From contig CAMYMG010000096.1 in NCBI GenBank assembly GCA_947259295.1, forward strand, positions 1 through 61,487: DNA of 61,487 nucleotides, written 5' to 3'. Within the stretch, counting starts at the first letter, position 1; each line of letters starts with the position of its first letter. Below are positions 25,294-34,789 of the stretch, one piece after another. Source of the DNA: an uncultured Rhizobiaceae bacterium (lineage in GTDB: Bacteria; Pseudomonadota; Alphaproteobacteria; Rhizobiales; Rhizobiaceae). The notes under the pieces are model-generated. The model was given only the letters and a program-made list of their open reading frames with translations, was not told the origin of the DNA and ran no database searches. Made by a program: the position numbers and the translations under genes.

Positions 25294-25686
25294 TTACTTG
25301 CCGCCCGGCGGCAGGAGCCGCTGGCCGATGATGTCCAGCCGCTCGCGGTCGCCCTTCTGGCGATCGTCCTCCATGCGCGCCTCGCGGTAGGAACGTTCGA
25401 CCATGTTGGTGCGCGCCGTCGCGGTGGCGAGCCGCGACGCCTCCTTCTCCGCCATGCCGCGGTTGGCTTCCTCGCGTGCCAGGGCAGCGCCGACCCTCCG
25501 GTGATAGACGTCCGGAAACAGCGCGGACATGGTTTCGCTGGCGTTGAAATGATCGACGAGGTCGCTTGCTTCCTGCCTGGCCGAGACGGCCTCGGCGACA
25601 AATCCGGCACGGCGGATTTCATGCAGGGCTTTCAACTGTTCCTGCACCGCAAGAAGCTTCTTCAATCTGACGAGGCGCGAGGACAT
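25294..25686 (-). CDS. FliJ-like coiled-coil protein
   Basis: This 130-residue protein is charged and almost wholly helical, MSSRLVRLKKLLAVQEQLKALHEIRR at the start and many Glu/Arg heptads to residue 115. Length, coiled coil and position straight after fliR fit FliJ, the stalk protein that couples the FliI ATPase to FlhA in flagellar export. FliJ sequences diverge strongly, so this is a context-supported call. The start at 25686 has GGAAGA upstream and follows the fliR stop by 4 bases. Confidence 0.65.
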   Translation of the reverse strand: MSSRLVRLKKLLAVQEQLKALHEIRRAGFVAEAVSARQEASDLVDHFNASETMSALFPDVYHRRVGAALAREEANRGMAEKEASRLATATARTNMVERSYREARMEDDRQKGDRERLDIIGQRLLPPGGK

Positions 25687-25690
25687 GGCG

Positions 25691-26443
25691 CTATCTTCCG
25701 ATGGTGATGTCGACGAAGCCGTCGGCAAACAGGCTGAGCATCGTGCCGATGCCGAAATAGATGAGGATGAGGCCGCCGGCGATGACGAAGGGCAGGGAGA
25801 TGAAGTAGACCGGAATCTGCGGCACCAGCTTGTTGACGAAGCCGATGGTCAGGTTGACGAGCAGCGAGTAGGCGACGAAGGGGCTGCCCAGCCTGAGCAC
25901 AACGAAGAACGCCTCCGAGACGGTGTCGGCGACATCGATGAGTGCGCCCTGCGGATTGAAGAGCATGTCGACGGGCGCCACCCGGTAGGAATTGACGAGC
26001 GCCCGGATGATCTCGTGGTGGAAGTCGAAGACGAACAGCAGGAGCAGCGCCGACAGCGAGATTATGCTGGCGAGTGCCGCCTGCGGCTCGCCATCCTCGA
26101 TGTTGGGTCCGGCAACACCACTGAAGCCGATCAGCATGGCGATCGCGGACCCGATGAACTGCAGCGCCAGGATGTAGAGCCTCGCCATGATGCCGATGAG
26201 CGCGCCCACCAGCACTTCCGAGACGATCATCGGGACCAGTATGCCGGGGCTGGTGCTGACGAAGGGAAAGATCTGGTCGGTGAGATGGACGAGCAGGCCG
26301 GCGGTGGCCGAGATTGCGACGTAGAGCCTGATCTGCATGGGTACGCGAACGCTGGAAAGCCCAGGCATCAGCATGAAGCAGCCGCCGATGCGGCAGAAGG
26401 CGAGAAACGCCGCGATGACGACGTTCGACGCCAGCGTGTTCAA
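25691..26443 (-). CDS. fliR: flagellar biosynthetic protein FliR
   Basis: This 250-residue inner-membrane protein is part of the FliPQR export gate. It shows the FliR pattern with six or so helices, [26 protein letters not shown] near the start and [31 protein letters not shown] near the end. It overlaps flhA by 4 bases, so translation is coupled. Confidence 0.95.
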   Translation of the reverse strand: MNTLASNVVIAAFLAFCRIGGCFMLMPGLSSVRVPMQIRLYVAISATAGLLVHLTDQIFPFVSTSPGILVPMIVSEVLVGALIGIMARLYILALQFIGSAIAMLIGFSGVAGPNIEDGEPQAALASIISLSALLLLFVFDFHHEIIRALVNSYRVAPVDMLFNPQGALIDVADTVSEAFFVVLRLGSPFVAYSLLVNLTIGFVNKLVPQIPVYFISLPFVIAGGLILIYFGIGTMLSLFADGFVDITIGR

Positions 26444-28527
26444 GAGATGGTTCCGAGTATCCGGATCTCGACGCCCTTGGCGATTTCGACGTGGCTGAGC
26501 ACAGGGAGCGTGGAAAACAGCCGTTCGATGATCATGCGCACATAGGGACGCGCGTCCGGCGCCGTGACCAGCACGAAGCGCTCGCCGGCATCGAGATGGG
26601 TGCGGATCGCCTTGGTCGCTTCCTGGCCGAACTCTTCCAGCTGGCGCGGGTCGATGTCGAATTCGCGGATCTCGCCCTTGGCGTCGCGCTTGAGACTCTG
26701 GTGGAAGGCGAGGTCCCAGCGGTTGCCAAGACGCAGCACCTTGAGGACGCCGCCTTCCGTCAGATCGCCGCAGATCTGCTGCGCCATGCGGATGCGGACA
26801 TGCTCGACGATCTGCTCGGTGCGCCGCACATGCGGGGCGATCTCGGCGATGGCCTCAATGATGAGATGCAGGTTGCGGATCGAGACGCGCTCGGCGAGCA
26901 GCAGCTTCAGCACGGCCTGCAGGCCAGGATAGGAGATGTGCGAGGTGCAGATTTCCTCGGCGAGCTTGCGGTATTCGGGATCCTGGCGTTCCAGCAGCGC
27001 CTTCATGTCCTTGTAGGAGAGGAGCTGCGGCAGGTTGTTGCGGATGACCTCGGAGAGATGCGTCAGCAGGACCGACATGTTGTCGGCGAAAGTGAACTGT
27101 TCGCGCTTCAGGTCTTCCGAGAACATTTCAGGCACCGACCATGCACGCATGCCGAAGGCGGGCTCGCGAACCTCCTCGCCCGGGATGGCCGGTACTTCCC
27201 GATTGCCGAGCAGAACCATCACCTCGCCGACACGCATCGAGTGCTCGGCCACCACGGTGCCGTGGACCTTGATCTGGTAACTCTTCGACGGGATCGCGAA
27301 GTCGTCGGTGAGGCGGACCTCAGGGACGACGAAGCCATACTGGGTCGCGAATTTCTTGCGCATCTTGCTCATGCGGAACGCGAGTTCCTGATGCGCGACA
27401 ATCAGCTTGGTCGACAGTTGCTTGCCGATGAGAAGCTCGATCTCGGCGGTGGCGAGCGACGCCTTGACGGAATCCTTGTCCTCGTCGGCCTTGGTGGCCT
27501 CGGCCTGTTTCTTCAAAGCCTCGGCGGCTGCCAGCCGCTGGTCCCGGCGCTGCGGGATGATGTAGCCCAAGGCGGCCATGGCGCCGGCAAGCGCCACAAA
27601 AGGCAGCATCGGCAGGCCCGGCATGGTGGCCAGCAGGAGCAGAAGGGCACCGGCGACATAGAGCGCGCGCGGGTGGGCGCCGAGCTGGCCGAAGACCGCC
27701 TTGTCGGCCGAGCCGCGCGTGCCGCCCTTGGAGACAAGCAGGCCCGCGGCCAGCGAGATGATCAGCGCGGGAATCTGGGTGACCAGCCCGTCGCCGACCG
27801 ACAGCTTGATGAACACGTCGGCTGCTTCGCCCATGTTCATGCCATGGCGGAAATAGCCAATCGTGATGCCGCCGACGATGTTGATGAAGGTGATGATCAG
27901 GCCGGCGATGGCGTCGCCGCGGACGAATTTCGAGGCACCGTCCATCGAGCCGAAGAACGAGCTCTCCTCCTCGAGCTCGCGACGCCGAAGCTGCGCGGTC
28001 TTGTCGTCGATCATGCCTGCGGAAAGATCGGCGTCGATCGACATCTGCTTGCCGGGGATGGCATCCAGGGTGAAGCGCGCGCCGACCTCGGCGATACGCG
28101 TCGCGCCCTTGGTGATGACGATGAAATTGACGATGACCAGGATCATGAAGACGATCAGGCCGATGACGAAATCGCCGCTCATGACGAGCTGGGCGAAGCC
28201 GCTGATGACATAGCCGGCCGCGTGCGTGCCGTCGTTGCCCTCCGACAGGATCATGCGCGTGGTGGCGATGTTCAGCGACAGGCGCAGCATCGTCGAGATC
28301 AGCAGGATCGTCGGGAAGGAGGAGAAATCGAGCGGCCGCTGGATCCACAGCGCGACCATCAGGATGAGCACCGACAGGGCAATCGAGAAGGCGAGGCCGA
28401 CATCGATCACGAAGGCCGGAATGGGCAGGAAGAGGACCGCGAGGATGACCACGATGCCGAGCGCGAAGAACACGTCGCGGGCATTCTTGGCGACCGGATC
28501 CGGCGTAATTGTTTCTGCGATCGCCAT
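26440..28527 (-). CDS. flhA: flagellar biosynthesis protein FlhA
   Basis: This 695-residue protein is the large export-gate subunit: about eight membrane helices in residues 18-320, including the FHIPEP-type region after the third and fourth helices ([30 protein letters not shown]), then a cytoplasmic domain that docks substrates and chaperones. [20 protein letters not shown] at 28527 matches the usual start better than an in-frame codon 13 residues earlier. It carries its own copy of the shared flagellar promoter element, needed because the acyl-CoA dehydrogenase gene separates it from fliQ. Confidence 0.96.
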   Translation of the reverse strand: MAIAETITPDPVAKNARDVFFALGIVVILAVLFLPIPAFVIDVGLAFSIALSVLILMVALWIQRPLDFSSFPTILLISTMLRLSLNIATTRMILSEGNDGTHAAGYVISGFAQLVMSGDFVIGLIVFMILVIVNFIVITKGATRIAEVGARFTLDAIPGKQMSIDADLSAGMIDDKTAQLRRRELEEESSFFGSMDGASKFVRGDAIAGLIITFINIVGGITIGYFRHGMNMGEAADVFIKLSVGDGLVTQIPALIISLAAGLLVSKGGTRGSADKAVFGQLGAHPRALYVAGALLLLLATMPGLPMLPFVALAGAMAALGYIIPQRRDQRLAAAEALKKQAEATKADEDKDSVKASLATAEIELLIGKQLSTKLIVAHQELAFRMSKMRKKFATQYGFVVPEVRLTDDFAIPSKSYQIKVHGTVVAEHSMRVGEVMVLLGNREVPAIPGEEVREPAFGMRAWSVPEMFSEDLKREQFTFADNMSVLLTHLSEVIRNNLPQLLSYKDMKALLERQDPEYRKLAEEICTSHISYPGLQAVLKLLLAERVSIRNLHLIIEAIAEIAPHVRRTEQIVEHVRIRMAQQICGDLTEGGVLKVLRLGNRWDLAFHQSLKRDAKGEIREFDIDPRQLEEFGQEATKAIRTHLDAGERFVLVTAPDARPYVRMIIERLFSTLPVLSHVEIAKGVEIRILGTIS

Positions 28528-28583
28528 GTTCACCCAAGCCGCGTTGCACCAGCCGGCACTGCGCATGGCGCTCCGGCCGGGTC

Positions 28584-28607
28584 AAGCTATGCGATCAAGC
28601 TTGTGCG
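28584..28607 (-). promoter_or_regulatory. shared flagellar promoter element, flhA copy
   Basis: Read on the minus strand, CGCACAAG (28607-28600), exactly 10 bases, then TAGCTT (28589-28584). The element lies about 57-80 bases before the flhA start. It is one of six copies in this window with the same spacing. Confidence 0.7.
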
Positions 28608-28676
28608 AAGGTGGGCCGAAGACGGTGAATCAGCAGCAGGAACGTTGCTACGAAGGTCGGCTTCGAAAGGCGAAGT

Positions 28677-28699
28677 GGGCGGCCGCCAACCGGCCGCCC
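28677..28699 (-). terminator. hairpin after the acyl-CoA dehydrogenase gene
   Basis: GGGCGGCC (28677-28684) and GGCCGCCC (28692-28699) form a perfect 8-base stem with a 7-base loop, 9 bases past the dehydrogenase stop and upstream of the flhA promoter element. It lacks a U-tract. Confidence 0.5.
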
Positions 28700-28707
28700 T
28701 TGCTGTG

Positions 28708-29865
28708 TCAGAAAACCCTGTCGACGGGCAGCCCGAGCGCCATCGAGCCAGTGTAGGCGGCCTGCGGCCCATGCTGGAGCGGATGGAAACGCGCGCCCTG
28801 GACATCGCGGAACCGGCGTTCCAGCCCGTTCGAGCGGTAGAAGCCGGCGCCGCCGGCCAGTTCCAGCGCGAGTTCGACCGTCTTTATCGCATGGTCGGCA
28901 ACCAGCGTCCGGCCGATCATCACCTCGTTGACCGACGTGGCCGAGGGAGCGTTGGAGTTGGCGGTATCGATCATGTGGCGATGCGCCAACTGTGCGGCGC
29001 GGAGGCTGGTCTCCATGCGTCCGGCGAGATCGACCAGATGCGGGTTTGGGCTCTTCTTTGCCGCCATCCCGAGCGCGATGTCACGGGCACTCTCGGCGAC
29101 GCCGAGATAGACGGAATAGATGAGCGGGAAGGCGATCGTGGCGATGATCTGGAACAGCGGGTGCCACTCCCCAGCGTTGCGGGCAAGCGCGACGCCGGCA
29201 TCTGGGATGAACAGGCCGTCGATGACGACGTCGTTGGAGCCGGTGCCGCGCATGCCGAGCGTGCGCCAGGTTTCGACGATGGTCACTTCGGTCGACTTCA
29301 TAGGCACGGCAAAATGCAACACCTTGGCAGGCGTTTCGTCCTCCAGGATGGCGCCGGTCATCAGCAGGTCGCCGGCCTGTGCGCCGGAGGTGAAGACCTT
29401 GCGGGCCTTGATCCGGTAGCCGCCCTCGACCTTCGTCGCACTACCCGAACCGCCGATCCAGTCGGAGCCGCCGCTCGACAGCAGGATGATCCGCTCGGCC
29501 GCGACCCGCTTGAGCAGCGGTTCGACGGCGGCGAGTTTCTGGTGCCGCCAGCGCCATGCGGGGATGGCTACCTGGTGGGTGTGCATGGAGAAAGCGAGCG
29601 CGGTGGAGCCGCAGCTGTGGGCTATCATGCGCAGCATGTCGCAGAGCTCGCCGAGTTCGGCGCCCCGGCCGCCGAGTTCGGCCGGTACCGCGGCCTCGAT
29701 CAGGCCGGCTTCCTTGAGCGCCTTGTAGTTCTCGGCCACGAAGCGGTCGCTGTCGTCGCATTCAGCTGCGCGCGAGGCGAAGTCAGGCAGCAGGCCCGCA
29801 ACGCTGTCGGCAATGGTACCGCCCGCTTCGGTTCCGGCCGATGAAATCCTGGTTGCCATGGTCAT
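28708..29865 (-). CDS. acyl-CoA dehydrogenase family protein
   Basis: This 385-residue flavoprotein has the family's three parts: an N-terminal helical domain (AVPAELGGRGAELGELCDMLRMI), a middle beta domain (KVFTSGAQAGDLLMTGAIL, TLGMRGTGSNDVVIDGLFIP) and a C-terminal helical domain (GGAGFYRSNGLERRFRDVQGARFHPLQ). The last segment is the type seen in acyl-CoA dehydrogenase-like monooxygenases and related enzymes rather than in classic beta-oxidation ones. The substrate is unknown. It interrupts the flagellar gene order between fliQ and flhA and is divergent from an HxlR regulator. Confidence 0.92.
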   Translation of the reverse strand: MTMATRISSAGTEAGGTIADSVAGLLPDFASRAAECDDSDRFVAENYKALKEAGLIEAAVPAELGGRGAELGELCDMLRMIAHSCGSTALAFSMHTHQVAIPAWRWRHQKLAAVEPLLKRVAAERIILLSSGGSDWIGGSGSATKVEGGYRIKARKVFTSGAQAGDLLMTGAILEDETPAKVLHFAVPMKSTEVTIVETWRTLGMRGTGSNDVVIDGLFIPDAGVALARNAGEWHPLFQIIATIAFPLIYSVYLGVAESARDIALGMAAKKSPNPHLVDLAGRMETSLRAAQLAHRHMIDTANSNAPSATSVNEVMIGRTLVADHAIKTVELALELAGGAGFYRSNGLERRFRDVQGARFHPLQHGPQAAYTGSMALGLPVDRVF

Positions 29866-30062
29866 GTGTTGCTAGTCCTCCGATTTCTATTGCTCGACCA
29901 TGCGACTGCGATGACGTAGGGTCCAGTATCGGAACTGTACTGGCGTTCGACGCGGTTACATTCTCGATCGCTCCGACGGCAAATGGCTGAAACCGGACCC
30001 GGCAAGACTGTCTCGTCGACGACCGGCGGGCCGCCGGGTCGTCAGGACATGGTAGCAAGGCG

Positions 30063-30749
30063 ATGGATCGAGGCGGATACGGACAATTTTGCCCGGTTTC
30101 CATGGCGGCAGAGATCTTCTGTTCGCGCTGGACGCCGCTTGTGCTGCGCGAGCTGCTCGCCGGGACGACTCGCTTCAACGATTTGCGCCGGGGCGTGCCG
30201 AAAATGTCGCCGGCCCTGCTGTCCAAACGCCTGAAGGATCTCGAAAAAGCCGGCATCGTTTCGGTGGCGCGGCAGAACGGCGCTGTCGACTACCGATTGA
30301 CGGAAGCCGGGGAAGACCTGCGCGAAGTGGTGATGGGCCTTGGATTCTGGGGGACGCGATGGGTGGAGTCGCAGCTGTCGCTGCGCAATCTCGATCCGTC
30401 GCTGCTGATGTGGGACATGCGCCGGCACCTCGTCATCGAGCCCTTGCCGCGGCGCAAATGCACGATTCAGTTTCAGTACCCGGAATTGTCGCCGCCCAAG
30501 CAGAATTTCTGGCTGGTCGTAGACGGCGGCGTGGTCGATCTCTGCGCCTTCGATCCGGGCTTCGAGATCGACCTCCTGGTGCGGTCACCGCTGAGAACCA
30601 TGACCGCGATCTGGATGGGGGTGGCCAAGCTCAGGCAGGAGATCGAGGCCGGCAACCTGGAAATCGACGGCGATCCGTCAATCGCGGGTGCCATGCAGAC
30701 CTGGCTGGGGCTCAGTCCGTTCGCCAAGGAGAAAAGCCGGGTCGGCTGA
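30063..30749 (+). CDS. HxlR family transcriptional regulator with C-terminal SCP2-like domain
   Basis: This 228-residue protein has an N-terminal HxlR winged helix-turn-helix (CSRWTPLVLRELLAGTTRFNDLRRGVPKMSPALLSKRLKDLEKAGIV, with the redox-type cysteines of some members near residues 10 and 20) and a C-terminal region (about 120-225) like an SCP2/sterol-carrier domain, which could sense a lipid-like ligand. It is divergent from the acyl-CoA dehydrogenase gene, its most likely target. It has no evident link to flagella. Confidence 0.9.
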   Translation: MDRGGYGQFCPVSMAAEIFCSRWTPLVLRELLAGTTRFNDLRRGVPKMSPALLSKRLKDLEKAGIVSVARQNGAVDYRLTEAGEDLREVVMGLGFWGTRWVESQLSLRNLDPSLLMWDMRRHLVIEPLPRRKCTIQFQYPELSPPKQNFWLVVDGGVVDLCAFDPGFEIDLLVRSPLRTMTAIWMGVAKLRQEIEAGNLEIDGDPSIAGAMQTWLGLSPFAKEKSRVG

Positions 30750-30776
30750 CGGGCGACGAAACGCCGGGGCGGACTT

Positions 30777-31043
30777 CTAGAATCCCGTCTCGACGCGCTC
30801 AAAGATGACGTTGGCGAAAGCCGAAATCTGGCTGCCGATGAAAGGGCCGGTAAAGGCGACGACCAGCATGATGGCGACGATCTTCGGCACGAATGTCAGG
30901 GTAATTTCCTGGATCTGGGTAAGCGCCTGGACCAGCGCGATACCGACACCGACCAGCATGGCTGCGGCCACGGCCGGCCCCGATGCCGTCAAGACCGTCC
31001 AGATCGCATACTGGACGATGTCGAGGGCATCGGCCTCGTTCAC
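30777..31043 (-). CDS. fliQ: flagellar biosynthetic protein FliQ
   Basis: This 88-residue inner-membrane protein has two helices (about 15-37 and 48-75) and the FliQ sequence LVQALTQIQEITLTFVPKI. It is the small subunit of the FliPQR export gate. Its start overlaps the flgD stop by 4 bases. It is the last gene of the flgE operon, since the next genes leftward belong to other units. Confidence 0.95.
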   Translation of the reverse strand: MNEADALDIVQYAIWTVLTASGPAVAAAMLVGVGIALVQALTQIQEITLTFVPKIVAIMLVVAFTGPFIGSQISAFANVIFERVETGF

Positions 31044-31447
31044 GCGGCGTCGCCTGCCGATATCGTGATCCCGGGGCCGACGGCAAGTTCCTTGCCACCT
31101 TCGAGAACGGCAACGATGCCATTCGATGTCAGGCGCACTTCCTCGACCTTGCCGCTGGTCTTGCCGTCAGCCGAGGTGACGGTGCGGCCGATCAAGGCGT
31201 CGGCCTGGCCGAGCACCGACGACTGCAGCATCTGGTCGAGCTTGGCGTTCATCTGCACGGACTGCTCGACCTGGCTGAAGGAGGCCAGCTGCGCCATGTA
31301 CTGGGTCGAATCCATGGGATTGGTCGGATCCTGGTTCTTCATCTGCGCGACGAGCAGCTTCAGAAAGGACTGGTAGTCGACCTGCGTCTTCGAGGCGGCA
31401 TCGGCCGTCGTCCTTGGGGGTGCGCTGGTTGCGCTGTCGACGTTCAT
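31040..31447 (-). CDS. flgD: flagellar hook assembly protein FlgD (short form)
   Basis: This 135-residue protein is the hook cap. It has the conserved N-terminal region with QFLKLLVAQMKNQDPTNPMDSTQYMAQLASFSQVEQ (variant SFLKLLVAQ here) and then only a short tail. The tudor/Ig-like C-terminal domain of enteric FlgD is missing, as is usual in rhizobia. It overlaps flbT and fliQ by 4 bases on each side. Confidence 0.95.
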   Translation of the reverse strand: MNVDSATSAPPRTTADAASKTQVDYQSFLKLLVAQMKNQDPTNPMDSTQYMAQLASFSQVEQSVQMNAKLDQMLQSSVLGQADALIGRTVTSADGKTSGKVEEVRLTSNGIVAVLEGGKELAVGPGITISAGDAA

Positions 31448-31890
31448 CGCTGGCCTCCCTGGGCAACCATCTGCGGCGGGTGTGAGGGCTCGTCGTCATT
31501 GTCGCCGAGGACCTTGCGTTCGAGCGGATAGAGCGAGCGGATCGCCTTCAGCGCTTCGTAAATGTGACCCTCGCCGACCAGCTGGTCGATGTGCTTTAGC
31601 GTGCTGGTGATCTCGGGATCGGAAAAGCTCGCCAGCATCAAGGGCAGCGACCGGCGGAACAGCTCATAGGCCTCGTTGGCGCCCGTCGGGTTCATCAGCA
31701 TGACCTGAAGGATGAAATAGAGCTGACGCAGCGGCGTCGACGCCTCGTCGATCTGCAGGACATGGCTCTCGAGCAGGAACTGCACATCGTTCAGCAGTTC
31801 GATCGTCACCTTGCGGTCGACCTTGATGACCGCGCCGTTGAGATAGATCTTCTCGTTCGGCTTCAGCGAAATCTTCAGCGTGTTTTTCAT
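31444..31890 (-). CDS. flbT: flagellin post-transcriptional regulator FlbT
   Basis: This 148-residue protein fits FlbT in length and sequence: LKISLKPNEKIYLNGAVIKV, then LLNDVQFLLESHVLQ and RQLYFILQVMLMNP. In Caulobacter FlbT binds the 5' leader of flagellin mRNA and lowers its stability; in Brucella and some rhizobia it is needed for flagellin production. The flagellin leaders in this window share conserved elements that it could read. It overlaps flaF and flgD by 4 bases. Confidence 0.96.
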   Translation of the reverse strand: MKNTLKISLKPNEKIYLNGAVIKVDRKVTIELLNDVQFLLESHVLQIDEASTPLRQLYFILQVMLMNPTGANEAYELFRRSLPLMLASFSDPEITSTLKHIDQLVGEGHIYEALKAIRSLYPLERKVLGDNDDEPSHPPQMVAQGGQR

Positions 31891-32234
31891 TGGATTCCAT
31901 CCCGGATGATCTGAGAGACCTCGATCAGACCCTCGAAATTGTCCGACCGGCCCTGTCGCACCTCTTCGGCCTCACGCAAGAGCCAGAGGCCGATCGAGAT
32001 CAGATTGGCGCGCAGTTCCTTTGGCAGGGCATTGTCGGGGCTGCCGAGGTCCTCGACGAACGAGGTCCACACGCGGTTCATGAAGTGGAGGGCTTCGATG
32101 GCCTCCATCGAGTCCGGGCCGACGGCGCGCGCGGCGATCAAGAGATCGATCGAGCGGGTCAGCAACTGACGTTCGCGATCCTTGGCGTCGGCGACGGAGT
32201 CGGTCTGGATGTCGGCGTAGGAGAATTGATACAT
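31887..32234 (-). CDS. flaF: flagellar biosynthesis regulator FlaF
   Basis: This 115-residue helical protein is FlaF: YQFSYADIQTDSVADAKDRERQLLTRSIDLL at the start and LRANLISIGLWLLREAEEVRQG later. FlaF works with FlbT in alphaproteobacteria; in Caulobacter it is needed for flagellin translation or secretion. It lies between flgL and flbT and overlaps flbT by 4 bases. Confidence 0.96.
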   Translation of the reverse strand: MYQFSYADIQTDSVADAKDRERQLLTRSIDLLIAARAVGPDSMEAIEALHFMNRVWTSFVEDLGSPDNALPKELRANLISIGLWLLREAEEVRQGRSDNFEGLIEVSQIIRDGIQ

Positions 32235-32269
32235 GTCGTGTCCGTCTGGCGTCGCCGCTGGTGTTGCCG

Positions 32270-33319
32270 TTAGCCCAGGAATCGAAGCAGGCTGAGTTGC
32301 TGGATGCGCGCGGTCAGCGCGTAGGAAGTCTCGATGCTCGACAGAAGGTCCGATACGCGCGTCGCTGCCTCGTAAGGGTCGACCCCCTCCAACTCGCCGA
32401 TATTCTTTTCGAACAGATTGGCCTGCATGGTGATGCGTTCGCTGGCGTCGGAGACGCGCTTCTGGATGACGCCGGTCTGCGACTGCATGTCGGCAAGGCC
32501 GGCGATCGCTTCGCTGACCATGGCGAAAGCGCGTTCGGTCAGCTGCTTCTTGCCTGCGACGCTCAGATTGCTGCCGGCCAAATCGCTTACCGAGGCGGCC
32601 GCCATCGCCAGCTTGCGGATCGGGTCGGCATTGGCGCTGACCGAGGTTTCGGAGGTTTCGTTGAGGGCGATGCGGCTGACGATCTTCTGGTCGGTGGCGC
32701 TCGACCAGTTGGCTTGCCAGCCGGCGCCGAGGAACTGCGGCTGAAGTGCGGTATCGATGAAGTTGTCCATCTGGGCGGCCGAGATGTTGGCCGCCGCAGG
32801 ATCCGATTGCGTGAAACCGAAATGCGCCAGAAAGCCGGCGTCGAATGCCGCCTTGGACGGCGAACCCGGTTCGGTGAAGCCGCCGAGCGGCCTGACATCC
32901 GTGTTGACCCCGGCGAAAAGGTGCTCGCCGTTGAGGCTGGTGTTCAGGAGCGAAGTAAGTTGCGAGAGCGCCGACGTCGCGCTGGCCTGTACGAGCGCAT
33001 CCGCGACATCGCCGGATGAACTCGCCGTCAGCGTCGCCAGAAAATCCTGCGCCGCGTCGGACATCTTGCCGAGGGCCAATTGGGTCGAAGCAAGCCTTGA
33101 CGATACCAGCGCGTTGGAATCGACGATGCCGTTCAGGCGTTCGAGGTCGCGGGCGAAGCTGACGACCCGTCCGGTCGTCGCGCCGAGGGCCAGCCCGGTG
33201 TCGGCAACCTTGCCGGTCTGCGCTTCCTTCTGCGCCGAAACAAGCGTGCTCTGCGTGCGCTGCAGGGAGTAGCGCAGCGCCTGCGACACAGCCGAGGTGG
33301 AGACGAAGGAAGCCTTCAT
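32270..33319 (-). CDS. flgL: flagellar hook-associated protein FlgL
   Basis: This 349-residue protein is HAP3, the outer hook-filament junction. Its N-terminus (SQALRYSLQRTQSTLVSAQKEAQTGKVADTG) and C-terminus (GVDPYEAATRVSDLLSSIETSYALTARIQQLSLLRFL) have the flagellin-like coiled coils that polymerise; the middle is variable. It is exported by the flagellar apparatus. The gene follows flgK after 4 bases. Confidence 0.94.
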   Translation of the reverse strand: MKASFVSTSAVSQALRYSLQRTQSTLVSAQKEAQTGKVADTGLALGATTGRVVSFARDLERLNGIVDSNALVSSRLASTQLALGKMSDAAQDFLATLTASSSGDVADALVQASATSALSQLTSLLNTSLNGEHLFAGVNTDVRPLGGFTEPGSPSKAAFDAGFLAHFGFTQSDPAAANISAAQMDNFIDTALQPQFLGAGWQANWSSATDQKIVSRIALNETSETSVSANADPIRKLAMAAASVSDLAGSNLSVAGKKQLTERAFAMVSEAIAGLADMQSQTGVIQKRVSDASERITMQANLFEKNIGELEGVDPYEAATRVSDLLSSIETSYALTARIQQLSLLRFLG

Positions 33320-33323
33320 CGCG

Positions 33324-34766
33324 CTACCTCACCGCCGACAGGAGCGAGGCGAGCATCTCGTCAATGACGGAGAGCAGGCGCGCCGAGGCTTCATAGGAGT
33401 GCTCCAGATCGAGGAGCAGCGACATTTCCATGTCGACATTGACGCCGGTCTCGTTGGACAAGGCCTCGGCCGTCCGCACGGCGAGCGCTTCGCTGGACTG
33501 AAGCGCGGAGTCGGCGTTTTTGCGGAGGCCTTCGAGCCAGCTGATCGAACTGGTCGAATAGCTGCTCAGGCTGGCCGTCGAGTCGATGCCGGCTGCCGGG
33601 TCGAAGGCCATCGAAGCATCGATGCGGTCGTTATAGGCGATCAGCAGGTCGGCATAGGAGGAGCCGCCCGTCGGGTTGGCAATGTATGCCGCGCCGTTGG
33701 CGCCGCCGTCGCGCAGGAGAGTGGCGTTGCCGCCCTGCGCCGTGTCGATGGCGGCGTTCAGCCGGATGGTGCCCGCCAGACCGTTGATCAGGGTACCTGC
33801 CGGCGGCATGCCGGGCGCACCCGGCCAGGTGAAGAGGCCCGGAGCATCCGGCTGTGCCGGGGCCGTTTCTGCAAAGGCCGTGATCAGGCCGCGCGCGACT
33901 TCGTCGAGCTGGCTCTGCATGGTCGTGGCAACGCTGTCGCGCAGCTGGATCAGGCCGGCGATCTTTCCGGACGCCGGATTGCCGCCCCGCACGGCAACGC
34001 CGTCGATGAAGACCTGGTTGCCATTGGTGCCGGCGGCAAGGACCGGCGACGGCGTGAAGGTGACCGACCGGGGCACGGTCTCAAACAGCATCGTGCCGTC
34101 GCTGGTCATCACCACCATGTCGTTGTCGGCGCGCGAGAAGGTCGTTACGGGGACGTATTCGGCGATCTGTTTGAGTGTCGCATCGCGCCGGTCGAGCTGG
34201 TCCGACACGTCGCGGCCGGCGCGCGTGCCGGCGATGATGAGATCGTTGGCGTTCTTGAAATCGGCCAGAAGATTGTTCAGCTCGCCGACCGACGTCGCGA
34301 CCTCGAGGTCGCTCTCGGAGCGAAAGGTCTGGATGGCGGTGGTTCCGTCATTCAGCGTGCGCACCACCTGACGGGCGGCATCCAGCGCATTCTGGGCGAG
34401 GTTCTGATTGGACGGCGAGGCGGAATAGAGCTGCATCGCCTCCTGGAGCTTGCCGATCGCGCTGGCCGGCGAACTCGAATTGGAGACGCCGTTTACCGCA
34501 ATGCCGAGACGGTCCATCCCGGAGTAGAGCGCGCTCTGGCCGCTCCATTGCGACAGGGCACCGAGGTTCTGGCGAAACAGCTGATCGCTGGTGGCGCGCT
34601 GAATCTCGAGAATGCGCGCGCCGGGCGCCGTGCTGGAGACGACGGCGGTCCGGCGGCTGTAGTCGGTGTTGCTGGCTTCGAGCACATTGCGCGAAACGAC
34701 GCTGGTCTGACGGCCTACATTCCTGATCGACGATTGTGCAATGCTCAGGGCAGATGACAGCGACAT
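33324..34766 (-). CDS. flgK: flagellar hook-associated protein FlgK
   Basis: This 480-residue protein is HAP1, which joins hook to filament. It has the N-terminal rod-type motif (SLSSALSIAQSSIRNVGRQTSVVSRNVLEASNTDYSRR, a variant of the ANTPGY region) and the C-terminal helix ETGVNVDMEMSLLLDLEHSYEASARLLSVIDEMLASLL. It starts 23 bases after the flgE stop. Confidence 0.95.
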   Translation of the reverse strand: MSLSSALSIAQSSIRNVGRQTSVVSRNVLEASNTDYSRRTAVVSSTAPGARILEIQRATSDQLFRQNLGALSQWSGQSALYSGMDRLGIAVNGVSNSSSPASAIGKLQEAMQLYSASPSNQNLAQNALDAARQVVRTLNDGTTAIQTFRSESDLEVATSVGELNNLLADFKNANDLIIAGTRAGRDVSDQLDRRDATLKQIAEYVPVTTFSRADNDMVVMTSDGTMLFETVPRSVTFTPSPVLAAGTNGNQVFIDGVAVRGGNPASGKIAGLIQLRDSVATTMQSQLDEVARGLITAFAETAPAQPDAPGLFTWPGAPGMPPAGTLINGLAGTIRLNAAIDTAQGGNATLLRDGGANGAAYIANPTGGSSYADLLIAYNDRIDASMAFDPAAGIDSTASLSSYSTSSISWLEGLRKNADSALQSSEALAVRTAEALSNETGVNVDMEMSLLLDLEHSYEASARLLSVIDEMLASLLSAVR

Positions 34767-34789
34767 GCTTTATCTCGGTAGCTTCAACG

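Noticed and set aside
26491..29844. A rightward open frame of 1117 codons opposite flhA and the acyl-CoA dehydrogenase gene
   Set aside because: Its sequence is the Asp/His/Arg/Gly-rich kind produced by the antisense of a high-GC gene and matches no family. FlhA and the dehydrogenase on the other strand are unmistakable.
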